Notes: generated by a model from the letters alone, not told the origin. A DNA stretch of 64,000 nucleotides from Halorubrum cibi (GCF_900182635.1 NZ_FXTD01000001.1:124001-188000); one strand, 5' to 3'; counted from the first letter of the stretch, positions 35,601 to 43,842 are shown. Numbers and translations are program-made.

Positions 35601-36252
35601 TCGCCTCCCCGTCGAGCATGATTGGGAGGTTCTCCGCGATGAACTTCGACTCCTTATCCTTCGGCGTGTACTGGAGCCCGGTCTCGCGGTCGTAGAGGGC
35701 GATCTCCTCGGCGTACCGCTCGACCTCCTCGGTCCGCGCGTGGTACTCGTCGATCCCCAGGAGCGCCCGCGCGTAGTCGGCCACGAGCACCGAGAGCGCC
35801 TGTGCGGTCCCGCCCGCGGACCGGATCGGTCCCGCGTAGTAGACGTTGATGAACTCGGTGCCGTCGTCGTTCTGTAACAGCTCGACGCGGTCGATCCCCT
35901 CGATCGGCGCGGCGACGACGCCCTCGGTGAGCAGCGCCACGGCGGTCCGAACCGCGCCCTCGATCTTGCCGGCGCGGGAGTCGTAGTCGCCGACGGTCCC
36001 CTCGACGAAGTCCGTGACGAGCTCGAGGGCGGCCTCCTCGCGGGACATCTCGCCCTCCAGATCGCGGACGCGCTCGGCGACGCCGTCGATCCCGAGGATG
36101 TTCTCGACGCGGTCGGCCATGTCGCGCGCGACCGGGATCTCGATCTCCGGTTCGGGATCCTTTCCCTGTGCCTTCGCCGTCTCCGCGACCTCGAAGGCCT
36201 CGTCGAGCCGCTCCTCGAGCCGCGCGAAGTAGCGCTCGTCGTCCGGTCTCAT
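32683..36252 (-). CDS. polC: DNA polymerase D large subunit DP2
   Basis: An 1189-residue catalytic subunit of the archaeal replicative family-D polymerase; its partner, the DP1 exonuclease subunit, is not in the window. Features: the YYAGPIRSAGGTAQALSV block near residue 140; an Asp/Glu/Gly-rich insertion (about 280-325); zinc motifs CPDCGTHTYRSACPDCG and CGDCGTVCEP near 700; the catalytic NCDGDED block near 940; and a C-terminal zinc cluster CLDCGEKY...CRECGG near 1110. Many haloarchaeal homologues carry inteins; this one has none. Yet codons around NCDGDED (33370-33435) are unusually AT-ending. The PPC gene is 34 bp upstream on the same strand. Confidence 0.96.
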   Translation of the reverse strand: MRPDDERYFARLEERLDEAFEVAETAKAQGKDPEPEIEIPVARDMADRVENILGIDGVAERVRDLEGEMSREEAALELVTDFVEGTVGDYDSRAGKIEGAVRTAVALLTEGVVAAPIEGIDRVELLQNDDGTEFINVYYAGPIRSAGGTAQALSVLVADYARALLGIDEYHARTEEVERYAEEIALYDRETGLQYTPKDKESKFIAENLPIMLDGEATGDEEVSGFRDLERVDTNSARGGMCLVAAEGIALKAPKIQRYTRDLDEVDWPWLQDLIDGTIGKDGADGEEGGSNDGDDGDGETDDANGEDEQAGDANDDEGDDDSTGPTGPLRPKPSQKFLRDLIAGRPVFTHPSEDGGFRLRYGRARNHGFATAGVHPATMHLVDDFLATGTQIKTERPGKAAGVVPVDSIEGPTVKLANGEVRRIDDPKEALAVRNGVEAILDLGEYLVNYGEFVENNHPLAPASYVYEWWVQEFEAAGADVQALDDDPHVDLEHPEPGEALEWAESYDCPLHPEYTYLWHDVSVAEFEALADAVAGGEVVEGVLAIERTDRVASALESLLVEHAATPDSLRIPTWRPLARSLGIDDGLRKEWNPADLPRQVREWDGGDNAVKAVNAVAPFAVRERAPVRIGNRMGRPEKSESRDLSPAVHTLFPINEAGGPQRDVAKAASTMDDRGRRGRHELEVAERACPDCGTHTYRSACPDCGAHTEPHYECGDCGTVCEPDEAGRVECPRCEWEVTAATYQEVDLNDAYRSAMEVVGERESAFEILKGVQGLTSTNKTPEAIEKGILRAKNGVTSFKDGTVRYDMTDLPVTSVRPEELDVTADHFRELGYETDIDGDPLRHDDQLVELKVQDVVLSDGAAEHMLKTADFVDDLLAQFYDLPRFYEVNERDDLVGELVFGMAPHTSAATVGRVIGFTSAAVGYAHPYFHAAKRRNCDGDEDCVMLLMDGLLNFSKTFLPNQRGGKMDAPLVMSSRIDPSEIDDEAHNMDVVRRYPLEFYEATREMADPEVVEDRIKLGEDTLGTDDEYRGFDHTHDTTDIAMGPDLSAYKTLGDMMEKMDAQLELARKVRAVDETDVAERVIEYHFLPDIIGNLRAFSRQETRCLDCGEKYRRMPLSGDCRECGGRVNLTVHEGSVSKYVDTAIEVAERFGCRPYTKQRLKVLDDSLESIFEDDTNKQSGIADFM

Positions 36253-36286
36253 CGCAGCCGCCTACGCGGAGCCCTCGGTCCCGACA

Positions 36287-36706
36287 TCAGAGCCATAGGT
36301 CCAGGTCGGTGACCGGGTCGTGTTCGCGCTCGAGCGGTTCGGCGAACGCCCGGAGGTGACACTCGCCGGCCCAGACGGTCGCCGAGTCGAGGTGGCCGGC
36401 GAGCGCCTGTCCGCTCGGTCGCGACAGCACGGCGTGGGTGTGCGCGAACACGTCTCCCTCCAGGAGCGAGACGTTGCCGACGCAGGCTGCGACCTCGAGC
36501 GGCTCGTCGAACGTCACCGACCGGTACTCCGTCTCCTCTTGGTCGTAGAACCACACCTCCGCGTCCTGAACCGCGCCGAGCGCCGAGAACCACCCGGCGT
36601 CGACGTCCTCCTCGCGGGCGAGGTCCTCGATCTCCTCACGCCAGTCGGCCCCCGTCTCGAACCGCGCGACGTACTCCGCCGTCGGTTCGACTTCGCGGTA
36701 CTGCAT
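36287..36706 (-). CDS. PPC (DUF296) domain protein
   Basis: A 139-residue PPC/DUF296-fold protein. MQYREVEPTAEYVARFETG leads to ADWREEIEDLARE and GWFSALGAVQDAEVWFYD, then the metal-site block FAHTHAVLSRPSGQALAGHL and TVWAGECHLRAF. In plants the fold is joined to AT-hooks; the stand-alone archaeal and bacterial forms are trimeric proteins of unclear function. No AT-hook here. It lies just upstream of polC, possibly in one transcript. MQYREV was taken as start; the open frame extends 24 codons upstream. Confidence 0.85.
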   Translation of the reverse strand: MQYREVEPTAEYVARFETGADWREEIEDLAREEDVDAGWFSALGAVQDAEVWFYDQEETEYRSVTFDEPLEVAACVGNVSLLEGDVFAHTHAVLSRPSGQALAGHLDSATVWAGECHLRAFAEPLEREHDPVTDLDLWL

Positions 36707-36908
36707 AGGAACCGGTGACGGGCCACGGGACAAAAAGCCTTCAGTCGTCCGAGTCGACCGAGCGGATGCTGTTTTCATATCGCGATATACAATTTATGAC
36801 TTCACACGAGAGCGAATTCGGGACGGATAGGGAGATCGAACGAACGCGGTCGCTATCGGCTCTCGAACAGGAAAACGGGAGAAGAACCGACCGAGAACGC
36901 TCTCGCAG

Positions 36909-37283
36909 TTAGAAGGGGGCCTGCGGCCCCTCGTCGTCGCCGTCGGTCGTCTCGCCGGGGAAGGAGGGAGACATGCCGCTCCCGCCGCCGGTGCCGCCGA
37001 GGTCGCCGTCGGCGCCCGCGCCCATGCCGGTGTCGGCGTGGACCGTCTCGATCTCGGGGATCTCCTTGACCATCCGGGACTTGATCGCCTGGATCGTCAT
37101 CGGAGAGATGCCACAGCCCGAACACGCCCCGCCGAGCTGGATCTGGACCTCGCCGCTCTCGCGGTCGAGGTGGCTGATCGCGGCGTTCCCGCCGTGCATC
37201 TGGATCTGCGGGAAGTTGCGCCGCAGGAAGTTCGTGATCCGCTCGCGGAGATCGTTGTCCGCGTCGCTCGTATCCGTGCTCAT
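36909..37283 (-). CDS. NifU C-terminal-domain Fe-S protein
   Basis: A 124-residue protein with a NifU-like/Nfu domain (residues about 10-80; LRERITNFLRRNFPQIQMHGG) containing GGACSGCGISPMTIQ, the CxxC that holds a labile 4Fe-4S cluster between two subunits. The Gly/Met-rich tail after 85 looks disordered. It probably carries Fe-S clusters to target proteins. A TATA box 28 nt upstream of the ATG points to a leaderless mRNA. Confidence 0.9.
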   Translation of the reverse strand: MSTDTSDADNDLRERITNFLRRNFPQIQMHGGNAAISHLDRESGEVQIQLGGACSGCGISPMTIQAIKSRMVKEIPEIETVHADTGMGAGADGDLGGTGGGSGMSPSFPGETTDGDDEGPQAPF

Positions 37284-37306
37284 ACCTCCGAGTTGGCGGT
37301 CGGTCG

Positions 37307-37316
37307 GCTTATGCCT
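37307..37316 (-). promoter_or_regulatory. TATA box of the NifU-like gene
   Basis: The minus strand reads GGCATAAGCC, centred 28 nt before the ATG at 37283, which implies a leaderless transcript. Confidence 0.55.
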
Positions 37317-37338
37317 TTGGTTCGGGTATATCTCCCGG

Positions 37339-37665
37339 CTATTCGGGTGCCTCGACGCCGAGCGTGCGGTAGAGTTCCGTCTCGATCCGGTCGACGTACT
37401 CCTCGAGGGTGGCCTCGAACTTCTCGTCGTCGACGAGGACACCCTGGAGCCGCTCGCGGGGATTCTCGGGCAGTTGGACGCGGAACTCGCCGTCCTCGTA
37501 CATCGGCTCGGACTCGTTGAGCACCATCTGGTCGATCCCGTGGATCAGCTCGGAGTCGTAGCGCTCGTTCATCTGGTTGAACGCGTTCTTGTACGCCCGC
37601 TGGAGCTCGGGAAAGTAGTGGACGTACTTGTCCTCGAACTTCTCGGGGTCGAACTCGTCGGCCAT
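37339..37665 (-). CDS. Conserved haloarchaeal protein (DUF5783-like), unknown function
   Basis: A 108-residue acidic helical protein starting MADEFDPEKFEDKYVHYFPE, with YDSELIHGIDQMVLNESEPMYE in the middle and a C-terminal helix (EEYVDRIETELYRTLG). I recall it as a small protein conserved in haloarchaea and named DUF5783, but no function is known to me. No signal or TM. It lies upstream of the NifU-like gene on the same strand, with a 55-bp gap that includes that gene's own promoter. Confidence 0.75.
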   Translation of the reverse strand: MADEFDPEKFEDKYVHYFPELQRAYKNAFNQMNERYDSELIHGIDQMVLNESEPMYEDGEFRVQLPENPRERLQGVLVDDEKFEATLEEYVDRIETELYRTLGVEAPE

Positions 37666-37912
37666 GGCGGGAGCGAGGGACCACTGGGGAAAAAGCCGGT
37701 CGATCCACGAGAATCGGACCCGAACGGCGACGTGATCGGCGGATGCGCCGGCGTATCCTCGTTCCGGAGATCCGGATGTGACCCTTGAATAAACCTCATA
37801 GCGCAATATAAAATCATCTCTCGGCGGCTCACACCGACACGACTCATCGCGAAGGTGGCCGACGACGCTCACGGCGTCGGTCGGGCGGAAACGGAGATAC
37901 GAGAAAAATTTC

Positions 37913-39340
37913 CTAGCGGTTCAGCGTATGGATCGCCTGTCCGCGGGCGTTCTCGGCGGCCTCCATCACGGCCTCCGAGAGCGTCGGGTGGGTGTGGACC
38001 GTCGCGGCGACGTCCTCGAGGGTCGCTCCGAGTTCGATCGCGAGTCCGACCTCCGCGATCAGTTCGGAGGCCTCCGGGCCGACGATCTGTGCGCCGAGGA
38101 CGAATCCCTCGTCCGCGTCGGCGACGATCCGGACGAAGCCGTCGGTGTGGCCGGTCGTCAGCGCGCGGCCGGAGGCGCGGAAGGGCATCTCGCCGACCGC
38201 GACGTCGAAGCCGGCCTCCTCGGCGTCGGCCTCGGTCATCCCGACGGTCCCGATCTCGGGATCCGTGAAGACGGCGGCGGGGATCGCCTGCTGGTCGAGC
38301 GCCGCCGGCTCGCCGGCGATCGTCTCGGCGGCGACGATCCCCTCCTTCGAGGCGGCGTGTGCGAGCATCGGTTCGCCGGCGACGTCGCCCACGGCGTGGA
38401 CGTGCTCGACGGCGCTCCGGGTCCGGTCGTCCGTCTCGATGAATCCTCGATCGTCGGTCTCGATCCCCACCTTTTCGAGGCCAACCCCGCCGGTGACGGG
38501 TTCGCGACCGACCGCGACGAGAACCCTGTCGGCGGGGTACGTCGACTCCTCACCCGCCTCGGTCTCGGTGTGGATCAGGTAGCCGCCGTCGCCCGCCTCC
38601 GACCAGCCCGAGGCACCCTCTCCGAAGTGGAACTCGATCCCGAGGTCTCCGGCGCGCTTCCGGACGACGCGTTTCACGTCGTCCTCGTAGGGATCGAGGA
38701 CGTCCTCGAGCATCTCGACGACCGTGACGTCCGCGCCGAGCTTCGCGTAGACCGTCGCGAGCTCCATCCCGATGTAGCCGCCGCCCACGACGACGAGCCG
38801 GTCGGGGACGCTCTCGGCCGCGAGCGCGGCCGCGGAGTCCCAGACGTGCTCGTCGGCGAAGGAGAAGCCGGGGATCTCCACCGGCCGGGAACCGGTGGCG
38901 ACGATCGCGTGCTCGAACTCGATCGACTCGGAGCCCTGGCCGTCGCCGCCGTGAGCGACGCGGACCGTGTGGTCGTCGACGAAGCTCGCGGTCCCCTCGA
39001 TCAGGTTCACGCCGTTGGCCTTACACAGCTTCTCGACCCCGCCCGTGAGCCGGTCGACGACCCCCTGCTTCCACTCGATCATGCGCGAGAGGTCGACGGC
39101 CGGGTCGGCGTGGATCCCCATCTCCTCGGCGGTACCCGCCTCGTGAGCGAGTCCGCTCGCCGTGATGAGCGCCTTCGAGGGGATACAACCGCGGTTGAGA
39201 CACGCCCCGCCGTAGGCGTCCTTCTCGACCAGCGTCGTGTCCAACCCCTTCTGTGCGGCGCGGATGGCGGCGACGTAGCCGCCCGGCCCCGCGCCGATCA
39301 CCAGTACCTCCGTTCCCGTCGAGATGTCTCCGACCACCAT
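37913..39340 (-). CDS. lpdA: Dihydrolipoyl dehydrogenase (E3)
   Basis: A 475-residue FAD/NAD disulfide oxidoreductase, E3 of a 2-oxoacid dehydrogenase complex. FAD motif VIGAGPGGYVAAIRAAQ (near residue 14). Redox-active disulfide in GGACLNRGCIPSKALI (near 45). NAD motif VVGGGYIGMELATVYAKLG (near 180). C-terminal HTHPTLSEAVMEAA with the catalytic His-Glu pair. It is the last gene of the four-gene operon and overlaps the E2 gene by four bases if the GTG/ATG at 39343 is used. Confidence 0.95.
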   Translation of the reverse strand: MVVGDISTGTEVLVIGAGPGGYVAAIRAAQKGLDTTLVEKDAYGGACLNRGCIPSKALITASGLAHEAGTAEEMGIHADPAVDLSRMIEWKQGVVDRLTGGVEKLCKANGVNLIEGTASFVDDHTVRVAHGGDGQGSESIEFEHAIVATGSRPVEIPGFSFADEHVWDSAAALAAESVPDRLVVVGGGYIGMELATVYAKLGADVTVVEMLEDVLDPYEDDVKRVVRKRAGDLGIEFHFGEGASGWSEAGDGGYLIHTETEAGEESTYPADRVLVAVGREPVTGGVGLEKVGIETDDRGFIETDDRTRSAVEHVHAVGDVAGEPMLAHAASKEGIVAAETIAGEPAALDQQAIPAAVFTDPEIGTVGMTEADAEEAGFDVAVGEMPFRASGRALTTGHTDGFVRIVADADEGFVLGAQIVGPEASELIAEVGLAIELGATLEDVAATVHTHPTLSEAVMEAAENARGQAIHTLNR

Positions 39341-40950
39341 CACTCGTTCAACAGCAGCAGCGGCTCTTCAAGGTGATCCATCACGGTGTTCGCGAACCGG
39401 GCGGCGACTGCCCCGTCGACGACCCGGTGGTCGATCGACAGCGACAGCGGCAGCGTCGAGGCCGGAACGACCTCGTCTTCGGCTCCACCTTCGGATCGGT
39501 CCCGCACGACGGGCCGCCGCTCGATCGCGCCGAGCCCCAGAATGGCCGTCTCGGGGTAGTTGATTATCGGCGTCGCGTACTCGCCGCCGATCGCGCCGAA
39601 GTTGGTGAGTGTAAACGTGCTGCCGCGCAGTTCCTCCGGCGAGAGCGATCGATCGCGCGCACGCGACGCGAGGTCCCTCACCTCGGCGGCCAGCTCGAAG
39701 AGTCTCTTCTCGTCGACGTCCTCGACCACCGGAACCATCAGTCCCGCATCGGTCGCGACCGCGACGCCGAAGTGGTACTCCTCTTTCAAGACGATCTCCT
39801 CGTCCTCCTCGCGCAGTTCGCTGTTGAGGATCGGATACTCCCGCAGTCCGGCGAGGACCGCCTTCATCACGAACGGCAGGTAGGTGAGCGTCACCCCCTC
39901 CTCGGCTGCCCTCGGTTTCAGTCGCTCGCGGGCCGCGACGAGGTCGTCGACCTCGGCGGTGTCGTGGTGCGTGACGTGCGGGGCCGTGAACTTCGACTGC
40001 GCCATGCGCTTCCCGATCGTCCGACGGACGCCCCGATACGGGATCGTCTCGCGAGTCGTTTCGGCGTCGTCCACGGGCGGCTCGGACTCGGCGTCGTCCG
40101 CGGGTGGCTCGGCCTCGGCGTCCGACCGCGGAGTCGCTTCGGCGTACGCTCGGACGCGATCCGCGTCGACGAACGCCTCGCCCTCGCGCGTCTCGTCGGT
40201 GGGTACGGCGTCGAGATCGACGCCCAGTTCGCGCGCGAGCTTCCGGGTCGACGGCGTCGCGAGCGTCCGATCTCGGTCGGCGGCTTCGGGGCTCGAACCC
40301 GACTCCGTCGCGGTCGCTGCGTCCGTCTCCTCCGCGGAGCCGCGCTTGCTCACCGCCGACTTCCGGTCGCCGGACCCGACGTCGACCGGTTTCGGACCGG
40401 GGGCGTCGTCGTCGCCCTCGTCGTTCGCGGATCCCTTGCCCTCGGCGTGCTCTCGAACGTCGCGCTCGGAGATCCGGCCGCCGGGGCCGCTCCCGTCGAC
40501 GGCCACGAGGTCGACACCCAATTCGCGCGCCAGCCGACGGACCGACGGCGGCGCGAAGGTGCGATCCGACGACGACCCGGCTTCGTCGCTCTCGACGGGA
40601 GTCGGCTCCGGTTCGGTCGGCTCCGGTTCGGTCGGCTCCGGTTCGGTGGGATCCGAGTCGGTCGGCTCCGAGTCGGCGGGATCCGCGTCGACCGCTCCCT
40701 CGTCCGCCTCGTCGACGCGGAACGAGATGATGACGTCGCCGACGGGGACGATATCGCCCTCCTCGACGAACAGCTCCTCGACGACGCCGTCGTAGCTGGA
40801 GGGCACCTCGACGAGCGCCTTGTCCGTCTCGACCTCGGCGACGGGCTGGTCCTCCTCGACCCGGTCGCCGGGCGCGACCAGCCACGAGACCAGTTCTCCC
40901 TCCGCGATCCCCTCGCCGACGTCCGGCAGTCTGAATTCCTTTATCGTCAT
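39340..40950 (-). CDS. pdhC: Dihydrolipoamide acyltransferase (E2)
   Basis: A 536-residue E2 core protein. A lipoyl domain (1-80; ETDKALVEVPSSYDG with the lipoyl Lys) is followed by an acidic repeat linker (PTEPEPTEPEPTEPEPT). Two peripheral-subunit-binding domains come next, APPSVRRLARELGVDLVAV (near 150) and ATPSTRKLARELGVDLDAV (near 240), then the catalytic domain ending DHRVVDGAVAARFANTVM with the HxxxDG active site. Two such binding domains instead of one are noteworthy. ATGA overlaps join it to the genes on both sides. The complex's acyl substrate is not certain. Confidence 0.93.
   Translation of the reverse strand: MTIKEFRLPDVGEGIAEGELVSWLVAPGDRVEEDQPVAEVETDKALVEVPSSYDGVVEELFVEEGDIVPVGDVIISFRVDEADEGAVDADPADSEPTDSDPTEPEPTEPEPTEPEPTPVESDEAGSSSDRTFAPPSVRRLARELGVDLVAVDGSGPGGRISERDVREHAEGKGSANDEGDDDAPGPKPVDVGSGDRKSAVSKRGSAEETDAATATESGSSPEAADRDRTLATPSTRKLARELGVDLDAVPTDETREGEAFVDADRVRAYAEATPRSDAEAEPPADDAESEPPVDDAETTRETIPYRGVRRTIGKRMAQSKFTAPHVTHHDTAEVDDLVAARERLKPRAAEEGVTLTYLPFVMKAVLAGLREYPILNSELREEDEEIVLKEEYHFGVAVATDAGLMVPVVEDVDEKRLFELAAEVRDLASRARDRSLSPEELRGSTFTLTNFGAIGGEYATPIINYPETAILGLGAIERRPVVRDRSEGGAEDEVVPASTLPLSLSIDHRVVDGAVAARFANTVMDHLEEPLLLLNE
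40605..40690 (-). repeat. Tandem 15-bp repeats in the E2 linker
   Basis: Repeated GTCGGCTCCGGTTCG-type units (plus strand), with GAGTCGG variants, encode the PTEPE/PTDSD linker between the lipoyl and binding domains. They are likely length-variable between strains. Confidence 0.8.
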
Positions 40951-41939
40951 GGCTCGAACTCCGCGGCCTCCCTGATACCCTCCTCGATGCGCTTTGCGCT
41001 CGGGAGGTAGTAGTCCTCGAGCGCGTACAGCGGGTACGGCACGTCGAACCCGGTGATCCGCTCGATCGGGGCCTCCTGGTACAACAGCGCCTCCTCCTGG
41101 AGGATCGCCGTTATCTCGGCGGCGAGCCCGGCCGTCTTCGGAGCCTCGTGAACGACGGCCGCGCGGCCGGTGTGCTCGAAGGCGTCGACGATCGCCTCCC
41201 GGTCGAGCGGCGATATCGTCCGTAGGTCGAGCACCTCACAGTCGATACCGTCCTCGGCGAGCGTCTCGGCCGCCTCGAGGGTCGGGCGGGTCATCGCGCC
41301 GTAGGTGAAGACGGCGACGTCGTCGCCCTCGCGTCTGGTCGCCGCCTCGCCGATCGGGACGGTGTACGGCTCCTCGGGGACCTCCTCGCGGAACGCGCGG
41401 TAGATCAGCTTCGGCTCGAGGAAGATCACGGGGTCGGGGTCGCGGATCGACGCCGCGAGGAGGCCCTTCGTGTCGTACGGCGTGGAGGGGATCACGACCT
41501 TCAGCCCCGCCTCGTGGGCGTAGAACGCCTCCTTCGACTCCGAGTGGTGTTCGGGCGCGCGGATCCCGCCGCCGTAGGGCGCGCGCAGGGTCATCGGCAG
41601 CGTGAACCGCCCCCGCGAGCGGGCCCGGAACCGGGCCATGTGCGAGACGATCTGGTCGTAGCCGGGGTACATGAATCCCGAGAACTGGATCTCGGGGACC
41701 GGCCGCATCCCCATGGCGGCCATCCCGACCGCGCAGCCGACGATGGCCGATTCCGCGAGCGGGGTGTCGACGACGCGGTCGCCACCGAACTCGTCGTACA
41801 GCCCCTCGGTCGCGCGGAAGACGCCGCCGTTCCTCCCGACGTCCTGGCCCATCACGACGACGTCGTCGTCCTCGCGGAGTTCGGTGTGGAGCCCATCCCG
41901 GACCGCCTGTACCAGCGTGAGGTTTCGTGTGTCGCTCAT
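40947..41939 (-). CDS. pdhB: 2-oxoacid dehydrogenase E1 component, beta subunit
   Basis: A 330-residue transketolase-like pyrimidine-binding subunit. LTLVQAVRDGLHTELREDDDVVVMGQDVGRNGGVF opens the fold (key parts GQDVG and GGVF). FGGDRVVDTPLAESAIVG carries the Glu that activates TPP. It forms the alpha2-beta2 E1 with the preceding gene. The C-terminal YEAPIERITGFDVPYPLYALED is normal for the family. Its start directly follows the stop of the alpha gene. Confidence 0.94.
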   Translation of the reverse strand: MSDTRNLTLVQAVRDGLHTELREDDDVVVMGQDVGRNGGVFRATEGLYDEFGGDRVVDTPLAESAIVGCAVGMAAMGMRPVPEIQFSGFMYPGYDQIVSHMARFRARSRGRFTLPMTLRAPYGGGIRAPEHHSESKEAFYAHEAGLKVVIPSTPYDTKGLLAASIRDPDPVIFLEPKLIYRAFREEVPEEPYTVPIGEAATRREGDDVAVFTYGAMTRPTLEAAETLAEDGIDCEVLDLRTISPLDREAIVDAFEHTGRAAVVHEAPKTAGLAAEITAILQEEALLYQEAPIERITGFDVPYPLYALEDYYLPSAKRIEEGIREAAEFEP

Positions 41940-43055
41940 TTATTCACCAAGGAAGGCCGCGTCGCCGCGTTTCTCTCGGAGCGTCTCGACCGCCGCGTAC
42001 TGCGTCTCCAGTTCGGGCGGTAACCCGTCGTAGGCGTGCTCGAACAGCGCCCGGGGTTCCGGTCTGGGAGCAGACTCCGCCGCCTCGATGGCGTCGGCGA
42101 CCCGCCTCTCGACCTCCGATTCGATCGTCTCGATCCGGTCGTCGTCGAGGATCCCCTCGTCGCGGAGGTACCGCTCCAGCCGGGGGATCGGGTCCTTGCG
42201 CCGCCACGTCTCGACCTCGTCGTCGTCGCGGTAGACGGTCGGATCGTCGGCGGTGGTGTGCGCGCCGAAGCGGTACTGTATCGCCTCGATCAGCGTCGGT
42301 CGGAGCCGGCCGTCCGGCGGGTCGCGCGCCTTCTCGACGGCCGCCTCCGTGACCTGATACACCGCGAGCGGGTCCATCCCGTCGACCTGGACGCCGGCGA
42401 AGCCGTACGCCTCGGCCTTCTGTGCCAGCGTCGCGCTCCGCGTCTGCCGCTCGCGCGGCACGGAGATCGCCCACTGGTTGTTGTTACAGAAGAAGACGGT
42501 GGGTGTGTCGAAGACGCCCGCGAAGTTACAGGCCTCGTGGAAATCGCCCTCGCTCGTCGCGCCGTCGCCGAAGTAACAGACGAAGACGTCGCCGTCGCCC
42601 CGAAGCTTCGACGCCCACGCGCCGCCGACGGCGTGTGGAACCTGCGAGGCTATCGGCACCGCGATCGGGAAGACGTTGACGTCGTCGGGCGCGCGAGCGC
42701 CGTCGCCGTGGCCCATCCAGTAGAGCAGCGTCTTCTCCGGAGGGAGCCCGCGGACGAACGCGGCACCGTGCTCGCGGTAGGAGGGGACGATCCAGTCGGT
42801 CTCGCCGAGCGCGGTCGCCGACCCGACCTGTGCGCCCTCCTGTCCGGACAGCGGCGGGTACGTCCCCATCCGCCCCTGTCTCTGGAGACTCACCGCCCGC
42901 TCGTCGAAGTGCCGGGCCAGCCGCATGTCGCGATAGATCCCGACCAGTTCGGCCTCGTCGAGGTCGGGCACGTCGCCGACGACCGTGCCGTCCTCGTCGA
43001 GGACGCGAACCGGATCGTCGTACGCCCTGTCGAACACGCTCACGGTCGGAGCCAC
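41940..43055 (-). CDS. pdhA: 2-oxoacid dehydrogenase E1 component, alpha subunit
   Basis: A 371-residue TPP-binding subunit. The TPP motif spans FGDGATSEGDFHEACNFAGV to CNNNQWAISVP (near residues 165-200). RYREHG-type substrate loop is seen as PSYREHGAAFVRGLP. The later phosphorylation-loop region (RFGAHTTADDPTVYR) is as in branched-chain or pyruvate E1 alpha. It is the first gene of the E1alpha-E1beta-E2-E3 operon. A minus-strand TTATAAAC about 55-60 nt upstream suggests a short leader. The substrate is not clear from sequence: haloarchaea use ferredoxin enzymes for pyruvate, so branched-chain or other 2-oxoacids are possible. Confidence 0.94.
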   Translation of the reverse strand: MAPTVSVFDRAYDDPVRVLDEDGTVVGDVPDLDEAELVGIYRDMRLARHFDERAVSLQRQGRMGTYPPLSGQEGAQVGSATALGETDWIVPSYREHGAAFVRGLPPEKTLLYWMGHGDGARAPDDVNVFPIAVPIASQVPHAVGGAWASKLRGDGDVFVCYFGDGATSEGDFHEACNFAGVFDTPTVFFCNNNQWAISVPRERQTRSATLAQKAEAYGFAGVQVDGMDPLAVYQVTEAAVEKARDPPDGRLRPTLIEAIQYRFGAHTTADDPTVYRDDDEVETWRRKDPIPRLERYLRDEGILDDDRIETIESEVERRVADAIEAAESAPRPEPRALFEHAYDGLPPELETQYAAVETLREKRGDAAFLGE

Positions 43056-43317
43056 CCCTTCATGTCAGTACAGTCCGACGCCCGGGTAATATCCTTTTCG
43101 TCGGTCGGTTTATAATGGACAAAAATCAGCAGGTAGTACGAATATATATCTATTATACTGCTCTATAACCAATGATTCGTAAACCATACGCCGCGAGAGC
43201 GGCAATCCTTTCGTCGAATCCCCGAGTTCGGCGAACATACTGAACAAACGTGATGATTGGGGAGATCCGTCCGCGTAGCGACTGGAGACGGGGGAGAAGG
43301 TTCGGTCGGAGGGATCG

Positions 43318-43722
43318 CTACCCGAGCCGGAAGGAGGGCTCGTCGGGCTCGCCGTCGAGGTCCTCCAGTTGGATCACGTCCTCGTCTTCGTCCTCGAGCT
43401 GCTCGCGGAGGTAGTTGACGTAGCGTTTGTGCTCCTCGAGCTGCTCGCGGAGGTGGTCGGCCTCGAGCTCCAGGCGCTCGTGCTCCCGGACGAAGCTCTT
43501 GGGGACCTCGATCTTCGGGGGGAACGACTCGCCGCTGTCGCCCATGCTCTCGAGCTCCGCCTCGGGAATGACGCGGACCTGTCCGTCGTGGGCAACGAGC
43601 GTATCCACGTAGTCCCGGAAGACGGCCGAAAGCGAGATGTCCCGCTCCTCGGCGATGTCCCGGAGGGTCTCGAAGGCGTCCTCGTTGACGCGGAACGAGA
43701 TCGTCTTGTTCTTGTTGCCCAT
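43318..43722 (-). CDS. Ribbon-helix-helix regulator with coiled coil
   Basis: A 134-residue protein. The N-terminal ribbon-helix-helix DNA-binding domain (1-50; NKTISFRVNEDAFETLRDIAEERDISLSAVFRDYV) is followed by a central linker and a coiled coil (about 80-118; HERLELEADHLREQLEEHKRYVNYLREQL), then an acidic tail. The layout is like the longer haloarchaeal cell-division RHH regulator CdrL, but I cannot confirm this without comparison. MGNKNK was taken as start. A TATA box at 43745-43756 gives a leaderless mRNA. It is a single gene. Confidence 0.8.
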   Translation of the reverse strand: MGNKNKTISFRVNEDAFETLRDIAEERDISLSAVFRDYVDTLVAHDGQVRVIPEAELESMGDSGESFPPKIEVPKSFVREHERLELEADHLREQLEEHKRYVNYLREQLEDEDEDVIQLEDLDGEPDEPSFRLG

Positions 43723-43744
43723 CACGACCCGATCGTCGCGCGGA

Positions 43745-43756
43745 CTACTTAAACAT
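43745..43756 (-). promoter_or_regulatory. TATA box of the RHH regulator gene
   Basis: The minus strand reads ATGTTTAAGTAG, centred 29 nt upstream of the ATG at 43722. Confidence 0.55.
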
Positions 43757-43842
43757 TTGTCAGACGGTGGCAGACGTCCGCTCGCGTCATTTCCGGAAAT
43801 AGAAACGTCGAGGCGGCGTCGGATTCCGGTCGCGTCGGGCGA

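Noticed and set aside
36797-36912. Short plus-strand frame starting MTSHESEFGTD
   Set aside because: 38 residues of charged low-complexity sequence that end inside the NifU-like gene's 3' region; no clear promoter spacing or domain.
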